This document shows positions 17,398-26,959 of a DNA stretch of 45,156 nucleotides, piece by piece. Source of the stretch: Lachnotalea glycerini (GTDB taxonomy: Bacteria; Bacillota; Clostridia; Lachnospirales; Lachnospiraceae); the NCBI RefSeq assembly GCF_003201285.1, contig NZ_QICS01000021.1, positions 1 to 45,156 of the forward strand, written 5' to 3'. The position numbers were made by a program, and so were the translations under genes. Below the pieces are notes generated by a model. The model searched no databases. It had not been told where the DNA came from and worked only from the letters and a program-made list of their open reading frames with translations. How positions within the stretch are numbered: the first letter of the stretch is position 1; each line of letters begins with the position of its first letter.

Positions 17398-17404
17398 CAT
17401 AATA
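17398..17404 (+). promoter_or_regulatory. Possible forespore/mother-cell sigma -10 element upstream of spmA
   Basis: CATAATA fits the -10 pattern used by sporulation sigma factors (sigma-G CATnnTA, partly sigma-E), 28 bases before the spmA start. No convincing -35 is seen and a TATACT sigma-A box overlaps it, so this is tentative. Confidence 0.3.
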
Positions 17405-17431
17405 TACTAAAAAGAATGTTATGGAGTTTAC

Positions 17432-18010
17432 ATGCTTAATTATTTATGGGGTGCCATGATTATTATTGGGATTGTATATGGAGCTTTTAATGGTACAATG
17501 ACGGATATAACGGCAGCAGCTCTGGATTCTGCAAAAGAAGCTGTGGAACTTTGTATAACTATGGTTGGCATCATGGGGGTATGGGTAGGCTTGATGCAAA
17601 TTGCTCAAGTGTCAGGTATTATAACGTCAGCTACCAATAAGATAAAACCATTTGTAGACTTTATGTTTCCTAATATTCCAAAAGGGCATAAGGCAAGAGA
17701 ATACATAACAACGAATATAATTGCCAATATTTTAGGACTTGGGTGGGCCGCGACGCCTGCGGGATTGATGGCGATGGAACATCTTAGTGAATTAAACCAT
17801 AATAAAGATACTGCCAGTATTGAAATGTGTACTTTTTTAATTATTAATATGTCCTCCTTGCAGCTTATTCCAATCAATGTTATTGCATACCGAAGTCAGT
17901 ACGGATCTGTAAATCCTGCAATTATAACAGCTCCTGCTATAGTAGCAACTTTGATATCAACGATTTTCGGCATTATTTTTGCAAAGATAATGGCGGTGAA
18001 GCATAGATGA
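17432..18010 (+). CDS. spmA: Spore maturation protein A
   Basis: A 192-aa membrane protein of the SpmA/nucleoside-recognition (Gate) family, with about 4-5 hydrophobic segments. The family stretch GLMQIAQVSGIIT is followed by AREYITTNIIANILGLGWAATPAGLMAME. In Bacillus and Clostridium species SpmA and SpmB are needed for full core dehydration of the spore and heat resistance. GGAG precedes the ATG. The stop overlaps the spmB start by ATGA. Its presence marks the host as a spore former. Confidence 0.93.
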   Translation: MLNYLWGAMIIIGIVYGAFNGTMTDITAAALDSAKEAVELCITMVGIMGVWVGLMQIAQVSGIITSATNKIKPFVDFMFPNIPKGHKAREYITTNIIANILGLGWAATPAGLMAMEHLSELNHNKDTASIEMCTFLIINMSSLQLIPINVIAYRSQYGSVNPAIITAPAIVATLISTIFGIIFAKIMAVKHR

Positions 18011-18531
18011 GCATCTTAATCTTTTTATCAAATTTCATTATGCCACTTATGATATTTTATATTGTAGGTTTTGGATTGTTGATGAAGAAAAATATTTATG
18101 ATGAGTTTATTAAAGGTGCGGCCGATGGTTTTAAAACAGTAATTAGTATTATGCCTACTCTCATTGGATTAATGATGGGAGTTGGTATTTTAAGAGCTTC
18201 CGGCTTTTTAGATTTTATCTCAAAGATGATAGGAAGAGTTACAAATTTAATTCACTTTCCTTCAGCACTTGTTCCGCTTTCCATAGTGAGATTATTTTCC
18301 TCCTCAGCGGCTACCGGACTTGCACTTGACTTGTATAAAGAATACGGAACGGATTCACATATTGGATTAACGGCCTCTATTATGATGGGCTGTACGGAAA
18401 CTGTATTCTACACAATGAGTATCTATTTTATGGCGGCTAAGGTTACGAAAACCAGATGGACACTTGCCGGGGCTTTATTGTCAAATATAGCAGGTATTGT
18501 GGCATCCGTTATTTTAGCAGGTATGATGTAG
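18007..18531 (+). CDS. spmB: Spore maturation protein B
   Basis: A 174-aa membrane partner of SpmA with the same Gate-type fold. Segments such as GAADGFKTVISIMPTLIGLMMGVGILRASG and the RLFSSSAATGLALDLYKEYG region are typical of the family, and MMGCTETVFYTMSIYF is the conserved C-terminal motif. It is translationally coupled to spmA. In Bacillus subtilis the pair lies behind dacB; no D,D-carboxypeptidase gene is present here. Confidence 0.93.
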   Translation: MSILIFLSNFIMPLMIFYIVGFGLLMKKNIYDEFIKGAADGFKTVISIMPTLIGLMMGVGILRASGFLDFISKMIGRVTNLIHFPSALVPLSIVRLFSSSAATGLALDLYKEYGTDSHIGLTASIMMGCTETVFYTMSIYFMAAKVTKTRWTLAGALLSNIAGIVASVILAGMM

Positions 18532-18563
18532 GGATAAGTCACTAGGCAAAAGACTTATCCCTA
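18529..18563. terminator. Hairpin between spmB and the AraC-GH39 gene
   Basis: A perfect 12-bp stem TAGGGATAAGTC/GACTTATCCCTA (18529-18540 with 18552-18563) with an 11-base loop. It includes the spmB stop codon in its left arm. No T-run follows on the plus strand, so termination efficiency is uncertain. The remaining bases up to 18646 show nothing else. Confidence 0.7.
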
Positions 18564-18646
18564 TAGCACATTAAAATTTCTTTAATAAGATAGTGCAGAT
18601 GACATTTATTTTACTAATCTGAACCGTTAATAAGAATAAGATGCTG

Positions 18647-21163
18647 TCATTCGATAATTTCAATTTCTAACATTCTCACCTCCAATGGCTCTAAAACAGA
18701 AGTAATGGTTAAGTGACCTCCAAGAATTTCCTCGTTATGAATGTATAAGCCTTCAGAGGAGGTTGCTTTTAACAACGCTAAATCTTCTTCATTTAAGGAT
18801 TCGGCTCCCATACGAACCCAATTATCGAATGAAGAACCATAATTACGGTTTACAAAAAATTCTTTGATGGTGCATCGACGTCCCGGCAGGTTTGAAAGAG
18901 TAATTTTGGCAATTGCATCCTGCTCATTTGAGAAAGGAATGTAGCGTTCACTGTTCGTCATATCGAATAACTTTCCAGAAGCAAAGAGCTTTGAATAATG
19001 CTCATAGTTATAATAAACAATAATAATTCGGTTATCTTCCTTAGTAACAAACCAGCCATCACCTCTGCCTAGAAATCGGCTTCCGAGACGCTTCATCAGT
19101 CTTAGTACGTTATAGGAGGCTTTGGGAACGCCATTCATGGTCAATAAGCCAAATCCACCGTGATAAAGTGAGCTTGGTATTTGCATTTCCTCGTGTCGGT
19201 CCGTAATACTCCAATAGCCAAAGGATTGAAGGCGGTCGTAGTTTTCTAATAGATTTTTTGTCAAATAGCAGGATTTAAAACAGGTATCGTTAATTCGATT
19301 ACGGCAGGATAAGGTAAGATTCCACTCGGAAAGATAGTGAGGTAGTTTTCCATATCCCAGCTCTTTCATATTATTTTTAAATTTATTTAAATAGAAAAAA
19401 AAGGCATTAGGGTCTGTATTTAAATTATTTAATATATCATATTGACTCAAATTACTAAAAAACAAAGATTTGTCAAAGCTTTCTTCAAGTTGAATGTTTG
19501 TTGCTGCCGCATCATCGTAGTAATGCAAGTCAATGTAATCAGGTGTGCAGTTCTTAGACTTGATATAATCATTAAATCTTTGAAACCATTCAAAGTTTAA
19601 AAAAGTCATTGGAGGTGTGCCGATTTTAACAGTAGGCAGCATTTGTTTAATGATACAGAATGTTTCGGTATAGAAGAAAAAGAAATCTTCTTCATCATCA
19701 AAGGAAAAGATGCTGGCCGCAGGTTCATTCCAAATATTGACAGGCCATGAGGAAACTTCTTTTAATCCATAACGCTGTATGAAATTCAAAAACAGCTTTT
19801 CAACCAGCAGAATCCATTTATTCATATCCTTTGGTTTACTTATGAAGTCTTTTTTAAAATACACCGTTTTAGAAGTATTGTTAGCTAAGTCTCTGGGAAT
19901 ATAATTAAGACGGATAAAAGGTTTTAATTTTTGTCCGATTATAAAATCCAGAATTTCATTGACATAAGTAAAGCTTAATATGGAGTCTCCATAAGCATTT
20001 TCATGATAAATCATCATATCATCAGAAAGAAGAGAATTGAAGCTAATATACTGAAAACCAATTTCACTTTGAGCTTTTCGTATCATATCCCGAACGGATT
20101 CATATAACAAGAGTTTTGCAGAATTGACGGTCAGCATACTGCGGTAATAGTGATGAAGTATACTAAGAGGAGCATTAAAATCAACTGAGCCGCAGTCTAT
20201 GGTTTTTATCTGGTAGTCAGATTCCGGTATTTCATGGTCAAACAGCTTCAAATACTTACCGAGTTTTTCCAGTTTAGCTGTATCATTTAGGTTGATGTAA
20301 GTCCATTTTGCAGAGGATAGAATCGGCTTTGTAATGCTACAATTGTTTTTAACATAGTTTTTACGATATTCACTTGGGCGGATACCATAATTTTTCTTAA
20401 AGGCACTGACAAAGGAACGTGAATCAGAAAAACCATTATTAACAGCAATGTTTTCGATGGTAGCATCACTTGATAACAATTCATTTACAGCATGCTCTAA
20501 CTTGATGCTATTATAGTAATGAATAAAATTGGTGTGCATGTGTTTTTCAAAAAATTTCGAAAGATAGGATACCGAAAGATTCTGATTTTGGGCTAAATCA
20601 GAAAGTGTTACATTTTCTCTGAAATGGTGCTTAATATATTTTGTAATCATACGAATCCGTTCATTATGCTTGTCCGAATGGGAGGAAAAAGAATGAATTT
20701 CACAAAAGGAGGTATTTAATTCGTTTAAAAGAGTATAAATAATAGCCATTGTTTTGTGATTGTTTTTAATATCAGAATTAGTCTGAATGATTCTTGCAAG
20801 CAAGTAACGAATATAGTTGTAATCTGCATAAGAGCTTTTTTTATTAGTAGAACAACATACAAAATAGTTCTCTAACTTTGCATTATTGTAATAGATGCGT
20901 TCTAAATCCATGTGTAATAGTATTATCTCGCAGGCCTCTGATTTTAAATCATGGATTGCATCACCGTTAATAACGATTAAATCGTCTTCATTTAAGGTAT
21001 ATACTAAATCATCTACGTTAACAACAAGCTGACCGCTTAAAACAAGTATGATTTCGCAGCTTGAATGCCAGTGCCTTGTTTCATATCCGCTTAGCTTGCT
21101 AATAAAAAAGCGAATTGGTATATCAGCGTCATAATGTATCAGCTCATGACTGTCATTTTCCAT
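18647..21163 (-). CDS. AraC-type regulator fused to a GH39 (beta-xylosidase-like) domain
   Basis: An 838-aa protein in three parts. Residues ~10-90 are a cupin-like sugar-sensing fold (HWHSSCEIILVLSGQ). Residues ~172-270 are an AraC double helix-turn-helix (LSDLAQNQNLSVSYLSKFF ... IAVNNGFSDSRSFVSAFKKNYG). Residues ~290-830 are a glycoside hydrolase family 39 TIM barrel plus beta domain. Both GH39 catalytic glutamates appear present: acid/base E480 in IWNEPA and nucleophile E613 in LSEWN. There is no signal peptide, so any hydrolysis is cytoplasmic. The fused domain may instead sense xylo-oligosaccharides or similar ligands. It is divergent from the ROK-kinase gene and is the likely activator of this sugar locus. 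Confidence 0.9.
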   Translation of the reverse strand: MENDSHELIHYDADIPIRFFISKLSGYETRHWHSSCEIILVLSGQLVVNVDDLVYTLNEDDLIVINGDAIHDLKSEACEIILLHMDLERIYYNNAKLENYFVCCSTNKKSSYADYNYIRYLLARIIQTNSDIKNNHKTMAIIYTLLNELNTSFCEIHSFSSHSDKHNERIRMITKYIKHHFRENVTLSDLAQNQNLSVSYLSKFFEKHMHTNFIHYYNSIKLEHAVNELLSSDATIENIAVNNGFSDSRSFVSAFKKNYGIRPSEYRKNYVKNNCSITKPILSSAKWTYINLNDTAKLEKLGKYLKLFDHEIPESDYQIKTIDCGSVDFNAPLSILHHYYRSMLTVNSAKLLLYESVRDMIRKAQSEIGFQYISFNSLLSDDMMIYHENAYGDSILSFTYVNEILDFIIGQKLKPFIRLNYIPRDLANNTSKTVYFKKDFISKPKDMNKWILLVEKLFLNFIQRYGLKEVSSWPVNIWNEPAASIFSFDDEEDFFFFYTETFCIIKQMLPTVKIGTPPMTFLNFEWFQRFNDYIKSKNCTPDYIDLHYYDDAAATNIQLEESFDKSLFFSNLSQYDILNNLNTDPNAFFFYLNKFKNNMKELGYGKLPHYLSEWNLTLSCRNRINDTCFKSCYLTKNLLENYDRLQSFGYWSITDRHEEMQIPSSLYHGGFGLLTMNGVPKASYNVLRLMKRLGSRFLGRGDGWFVTKEDNRIIIVYYNYEHYSKLFASGKLFDMTNSERYIPFSNEQDAIAKITLSNLPGRRCTIKEFFVNRNYGSSFDNWVRMGAESLNEEDLALLKATSSEGLYIHNEEILGGHLTITSVLEPLEVRMLEIEIIE

Positions 21164-21198
21164 CTTTGTACAACCCTTTCTTCATCATTATAAAAATA

Positions 21199-21227
21199 AA
21201 TCTATCATAATTAAGACAAGTTGTCAA
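21199..21227 (-). promoter_or_regulatory. Promoter of the AraC-GH39 gene with overlapping palindrome
   Basis: On the minus strand, TTGACA (21227-21222), 17 nt, TAGATT (21204-21199), about 35 bases before the start codon. A short perfect palindrome GACAAGTTGTC (21215-21225) overlaps the -35 box and could be an operator. Confidence 0.65.
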
Positions 21228-21424
21228 AAATATGAGTTTTATATTAGCTTTTAAAAGCATAGTTACAATGTAAAGTTTATATTTGAAAGAAATAGAATAA
21301 AAAAATGAATAAAAAAAGACAAATATTTGAATAAATTTAATTTAATAAAAGCAATAATTGTTATAGTAAATTAAAATTAGCCCAAATGGACATTTTTTTG
21401 TAAAATATTAAATACTTTGTGATG

Positions 21425-21452
21425 TTGGAATTAAAAAATATTCTAATATAAT
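21425..21452 (+). promoter_or_regulatory. Promoter for the ROK kinase gene
   Basis: TTGGAA (21425-21430), a 16-nt spacer and a perfect TATAAT (21447-21452). This gives a 5' leader of about 125 bases before the ROK start. Confidence 0.6.
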
Positions 21453-21585
21453 AGTTTTAAATGAAAGAGCAAGAGTGGAATGAGGGAAATTAGTTTTAAC
21501 ATCTAATTGACAAAAGCAGCCGTGAAATTGGCGGTCTGATTAGAGAAAAATAGATATAAAAGTAAAGAAAGAAGAGGAAAATACA

Positions 21586-22509
21586 ATGGATAAATATTTT
21601 GTTATTGATGTTGGTGGAACAGATACGAAATACGGAGTTTTGAATCAGGATGCAGATATTTTAGAAAAGGGTGTGACAAAGACAAGAAGTGACCAAGGCT
21701 TAGATGGTTTTCTTGAATTTATCAAGGAACTTTATGAAGAGCATGGGGCAGACACGAAAGGTATTGCGATAAGTATGCCTGGTGTGATTGACGAAGAAAA
21801 TGGTTTTTGTCATACAGGAGGCTATTTAACATTTAACCAGAATCAACCATTTGCCAGCCTATTATCAAAGAAATGTAATACAAAAGTTCATATCAATAAT
21901 GATGGTAAGTGTGTTGCACTTGCAGAATATTGGAAAGGTGCCTTAAAGGGATGTAGGAATGGTTTGGTAATGGTACTTGGCAGCGGAATAGGCGGTGGTA
22001 TTATAATAGATGGAAAAGTTCTTAGAGGGCAGCATTTCTTTGCAGGAGAATTAAGCTATTTATGTACAAATATAAAAGACTACAAAAATCACCAAAGTAT
22101 GTTTGGCGTGGGATGTTCTTCTGTTTCAATGATAAATAAAATAAAGGCTGCAAAAAACATAGAAGATGAAAACTTTGATGGATATCAGGCATTTGAATTA
22201 ATACACGAGGGTGATGAGCAGGCGGTAGCGGTGTTTGAGGAGGTTACAAAAAGTTTAGCACTTGAGTTATATAATCTTCAGGTATTGCTTGATATGGAGG
22301 TAGTTGCAATCGGAGGTGGAATAAGCAGACAGCCGATATTAATAGAAACGATCAAGAAGAATTGGGATCATATTTTAGAAGAATTGCCTTATCATAAATA
22401 TTCTAGCTATATGCCTCAGGCAGAAGTAAAAGCATGTGAATTTACAAGCGATGCTAATCTGGTGGGTGCATTATATAGCTATTTAAATCAATATAAACAG
22501 ATGAAATAA
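21586..22509 (+). CDS. ROK family sugar kinase
   Basis: A 307-aa protein of the ROK fold. The ATP phosphate-binding motif is DVGGTDTKYGVL. INNDGKCVALAE holds the catalytic Asp, GSGIGGGIIIDGKVLRG follows, and the second ATP-binding part is AIGGGIS. The usual ROK zinc motif CxCGxxGCxE is absent; the same region reads HQSMFGVGCSSVSM, as in ROK kinases acting on glycosides such as BglK. There is no DNA-binding domain, so it is a kinase and not a repressor. It probably phosphorylates an incoming sugar or glycoside. It is followed by its own terminator, so it is a separate transcription unit from the genes behind it. Confidence 0.87.
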   Translation: MDKYFVIDVGGTDTKYGVLNQDADILEKGVTKTRSDQGLDGFLEFIKELYEEHGADTKGIAISMPGVIDEENGFCHTGGYLTFNQNQPFASLLSKKCNTKVHINNDGKCVALAEYWKGALKGCRNGLVMVLGSGIGGGIIIDGKVLRGQHFFAGELSYLCTNIKDYKNHQSMFGVGCSSVSMINKIKAAKNIEDENFDGYQAFELIHEGDEQAVAVFEEVTKSLALELYNLQVLLDMEVVAIGGGISRQPILIETIKKNWDHILEELPYHKYSSYMPQAEVKACEFTSDANLVGALYSYLNQYKQMK

Positions 22510-22539
22510 GAAAGATTAGCAATTTCATATTCGACTACT

Positions 22540-22566
22540 GGGGCAAGAAAAACTTGCTCCTTTTTT
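22540..22566 (+). terminator. Rho-independent terminator after the ROK gene
   Basis: An 8-bp stem GGGGCAAG/CTTGCTCC (22540-22547 with 22553-22560, one G-U), an AAAAA loop and six T residues. Confidence 0.92.
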
Positions 22567-22570
22567 GTGC

Positions 22571-22599
22571 TTGACATCTAGTAAAACTCGTATTAATAT
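22571..22599 (+). promoter_or_regulatory. Strong promoter of the epimerase-ABC transporter operon
   Basis: A perfect TTGACA (22571-22576), 17 nt and TAATAT (22594-22599). It starts only five bases after the T-run of the preceding terminator. Confidence 0.8.
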
Positions 22600-22603
22600 T
22601 GGT

Positions 22604-22612
22604 GTTGTATAC
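22604..22612 (+). promoter_or_regulatory. Possible operator GTTGTATAC (copy 1)
   Basis: GTTGTATAC lies just downstream of the -10 of the epimerase promoter, at the expected start of transcription. The same 9-mer occurs in front of the binding-protein gene (24685-24693). It could be a site for the GntR-family regulator at the end of the locus. The inner TGTATACA is palindromic in this copy. Confidence 0.35.
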
Positions 22613-22673
22613 ATGATATAAACATAAACAATACATAAAAAATACGTTCTATTCGAAGTGCGAAAGGAGTTTT

Positions 22674-24595
<1,922 letters not shown>

Positions 24596-24652
24596 TTCAT
24601 AAAAACCAAAAATATATGTGCATAATTAACAAAAAAATAGCATCATAAATAG

Positions 24653-24694
24653 TTGAATTGTCGATTGCATTATCTAATAAGTCTGTTGTATACT
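24653..24694 (+). promoter_or_regulatory. Candidate promoter(s) and GTTGTATAC site before the binding-protein gene
   Basis: Two overlapping options are seen: TTGAAT (24653-24658), 16 nt, TAATAA (24675-24680); or TTGCAT (24665-24670), 18 nt, TATACT (24689-24694). The second -10 overlaps GTTGTATAC (24685-24693), also found at the upstream promoter. The 162-base gap before the gene supports a separate start. Confidence 0.5.
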
Positions 24695-24757
24695 AGACGT
24701 ACAGAAGATGCACATAAGAACTATAGAGCAGGTTCTAAAGAAAAGGAGAGAAGGATT

Positions 24758-25822
24758 ATGAAGAAAAAACTATTGGCAATGGGTCTTATTTTAGCTATGA
24801 CATTTTCAATGGTAGCGTGTTCAAGCGCCAAGGAAGTAAACCGTGATGCAGAAGAAACAAAAACGGAAACAACAACGGAAACAACAACCACAGAAACTAA
24901 TGGGGCAACTGCAAGTACTAAAGAAGTAAAAAATCCATATGTAGATGACATCAAGATAGCATATGTGGCACATGATATCAGCACACCGGTAAATCAAGCA
25001 TGGTTAGAAGGAATTCAAAGAGAATGTGAGTACTATCCAAACATTACAATTCAATCTTTCAATGGTGACAGTTCTGCTGAGAATCAAGTAAAGATTATGT
25101 CAGAAGTAATTAATCAAGATTATGATGCAATCATTATCCAATGCAGTGATGGAGCAGCTTTAGCAGATAGTGTTGCACAAGCAGAATCAGCTGGTATTCC
25201 GGTCATTACTTTAAACTTAGATGCAGACACAACTCACTCTGCACTTGTACAGATGGTGGATTATGATGCAGGTCGTTTGATTGCAGACAAAATTGCAGAA
25301 GAAATTGGACAAGAAGGCAATATTGTAGTAATTCAAGGTATTGCAGGGGTATCCAGAACAGATAATTTGGAGCAGGGCTTTAGAGATACCATGGAGAAGA
25401 GTTATCCTAATATAAAAATAGTTGCAAGTCAGGCGGCTGATTTTGAAAAAGAAAAAGCAACTACAGTAATGACAAGTTTCTTATCACAATTTAGTGATAT
25501 CAAAGCAGTTTTTGCAATAAATGATGCTATGGCAGAGGGTGCATCCCTAGCAGTTCAAAATGCAGGCAGACTAAATGACATGGTTATATGGGGAGCTGAT
25601 GGCGAGAAAGATGCATTGGCAATGATTGAGGAAGGTACACTGACTGGTACTATTTATACAAATTGCTGGGATCAGGGTTCTACAGCAGCTAAGATTGCAT
25701 TACTAATGATTGGTTCTGAATATGATTCCAGTGTTTTGTCTAAAACACCACAGGTAATCATGGAACCTGTGATTGCCACTAAAGACACCGTAGGAGAAAT
25801 TGCTGCAGAAGACCGTTGGTAA
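24758..25822 (+). CDS. Sugar ABC transporter substrate-binding lipoprotein
   Basis: A 354-aa periplasmic-binding-protein-type receptor (type 1 fold, RbsB/CUT2 group). The lipoprotein signal MKKKLLAMGLILAMTFSMVAC puts the lipidated Cys at residue 21. A Glu/Thr-rich flexible linker (about 25-50) tethers the domain. The mature fold has IKIAYVAHDISTPVNQAWLEG, the hinge segment VIIIQCSDGAALADSV, IPVITLNLDAD, and WGADGEKDALAMIEEGTLTGT. The start at 24758 follows AAAAGGAGAG and gives a proper signal peptide; the in-frame extension to 24653 lies in the promoter region. It captures the sugar outside the membrane and delivers it to the two permeases. Confidence 0.93.
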   Translation: MKKKLLAMGLILAMTFSMVACSSAKEVNRDAEETKTETTTETTTTETNGATASTKEVKNPYVDDIKIAYVAHDISTPVNQAWLEGIQRECEYYPNITIQSFNGDSSAENQVKIMSEVINQDYDAIIIQCSDGAALADSVAQAESAGIPVITLNLDADTTHSALVQMVDYDAGRLIADKIAEEIGQEGNIVVIQGIAGVSRTDNLEQGFRDTMEKSYPNIKIVASQAADFEKEKATTVMTSFLSQFSDIKAVFAINDAMAEGASLAVQNAGRLNDMVIWGADGEKDALAMIEEGTLTGTIYTNCWDQGSTAAKIALLMIGSEYDSSVLSKTPQVIMEPVIATKDTVGEIAAEDRW

Positions 25823-25867
25823 TCTGAGGCATGAAAAAGTTATATCTGGTATTTAGTTAGTTAAGCT

Positions 25868-25888
25868 GACGGGGGCATAGCCCCTGTC
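25868..25888 (+). repeat. GC-rich intercistronic stem-loop
   Basis: GACGGGGGC pairs with GCCCCTGTC (9 bp, one G-U) around an ATA loop. No T-run follows. The place, between a binding-protein gene and its permease gene, suggests mRNA stabilisation of the upstream message and lower permease expression rather than full termination. Confidence 0.75.
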
Positions 25889-25907
25889 ATGCTAATGAGG
25901 TGAAAGT

Positions 25908-25973
25908 ATGAAAATTTTTTTCACGACGACCAGAAAGTGCATGCAAAAATCGCACGAATGGAGGAAAATATGA
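25908..25973 (+). CDS. Putative 21-aa leader ORF coupled to the permease gene
   Basis: ATG at 25908 is preceded by GAGGTG (25897-25902) at ideal spacing and opens a frame of 21 codons (MKIFFTTTRKCMQKSHEWRK, then I). Its TGA (25971-25973) overlaps the permease ATG at 25970 as ATGA, the same coupling used through the rest of the operon. The peptide is basic, begins with hydrophobic residues and carries a TTT run. No function is known. It may set permease translation or may be a tiny protein. It could also be chance. Confidence 0.4.
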   Translation: MKIFFTTTRKCMQKSHEWRKI

Positions 25974-26959
25974 AGCAGAGTAATATTAGAAGATTGATTT
26001 CACTTGGATTATTGCTTGTATTAATGATCGCTTTTTCGATATCAAGCACTTACTTTTTGACAGCGGCTAATTTGTTAGAAATCTTTCGTGATGCTTCCGT
26101 GGTTGGAATTATTGGAATTGGTGTAACTATGGTTATTATTACGGGAGGAATCGATTTATCTACAGGTTCTATTATGGCACTTGTTGGAATGACAATTGCA
26201 AATGTATATCGATATACCTTATTACCAATATGGATTATGATACTTATCGGAATTCTGGTAGGTGTTTTGGCTGGTTTATTTAATGGGTTTATTATTACCC
26301 GCCTCCATCTTCCTGAATTTATTGCAACCCTATCAACAATGAGTATTTACAGAGCGATAACATATTTAATTTCGATTAAAGAAAATGGAGTTATTAAAAG
26401 TCAGGCTTTAAAATCTTATTCTTACATTATATTAGGAAAATCAGTTGGAAATATTTATTATGTTATTTTAGCGTTTATTATTTTAGCAGTAATTGGTCAA
26501 ATAATTTTGAAATATACAAGATATGGAACGACTCTGTATGCTGTAGGATCTAATATGAAAGCTGCCCAGCTTTCAAAAATCAATACGGAACGTACAAGAA
26601 CAATTGCTTATGTAATAACGGGTGCATGTGCTGCTGTTGGAGCTGTTTTTACAACAGCAAGAATGCAGTCTACAACAGCGCTTCTTGGTCAGGGAATGGA
26701 ATTTGAAGTAATTGCAGCAGTAGTTGTGGGAGGTTGTTCATTGGCAGGCGGACGAGGAGATATTATTGGAACCTTTATCGGAGCACTTTTTATGGCAACA
26801 CTTGACAATGGTATTTACAAATTTCAAATAAATACAGCATATCAGTTAATTATAAAAGGCATTATTATCATATGTATTGTAGTTTTTGATTCCTGGTATA
26901 ACAAATATATGGATGCTACTTCCAGGAATAAAAAAGTAAAGGAGGAGGCATCTGTATGA
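25970..26959 (+). CDS. Sugar ABC transporter permease (RbsC/CUT2 family)
   Basis: A 329-aa polytopic inner-membrane protein with about 9-10 hydrophobic segments. The family signatures GGIDLSTGSIMAL (N-terminal third) and AVGSNMKAAQLSKINTERTRTIAYVITG (cytoplasmic loop contacting the ATPase) are present, as is VVGGCSLAGGRGD near the end. I choose ATG 25970 because TGGAGGA lies 5 bases upstream. The earlier in-frame GTG at 25937 lacks a site. It overlaps the ATPase gene by ATGA. It forms the transmembrane channel with the second permease. Confidence 0.93.
   Translation: MKQSNIRRLISLGLLLVLMIAFSISSTYFLTAANLLEIFRDASVVGIIGIGVTMVIITGGIDLSTGSIMALVGMTIANVYRYTLLPIWIMILIGILVGVLAGLFNGFIITRLHLPEFIATLSTMSIYRAITYLISIKENGVIKSQALKSYSYIILGKSVGNIYYVILAFIILAVIGQIILKYTRYGTTLYAVGSNMKAAQLSKINTERTRTIAYVITGACAAVGAVFTTARMQSTTALLGQGMEFEVIAAVVVGGCSLAGGRGDIIGTFIGALFMATLDNGIYKFQINTAYQLIIKGIIIICIVVFDSWYNKYMDATSRNKKVKEEASV

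Larger units (their letters stand above)
21164..21585. other. Divergent regulatory region of the sugar locus
   Basis: A 422-base, very AT-rich region between the AraC-GH39 gene and the ROK gene. It holds one promoter for each side (given separately). A stray TTGACA at 21507-21512 has no matching -10. I see no catabolite-repression (cre) consensus and no long repeat. Confidence 0.5.

Noticed and set aside
21507-21512. TTGACA as a promoter of the ROK gene
   Set aside because: No -10 box occurs at 15-19 bases; the TTGGAA/TATAAT pair at 21425-21452 is better.
24845-24905. Repeat-like stretch of Glu/Thr codons in the binding-protein gene
   Set aside because: It encodes the flexible linker usual after the lipidated Cys of lipoproteins; not a DNA repeat element or CRISPR.
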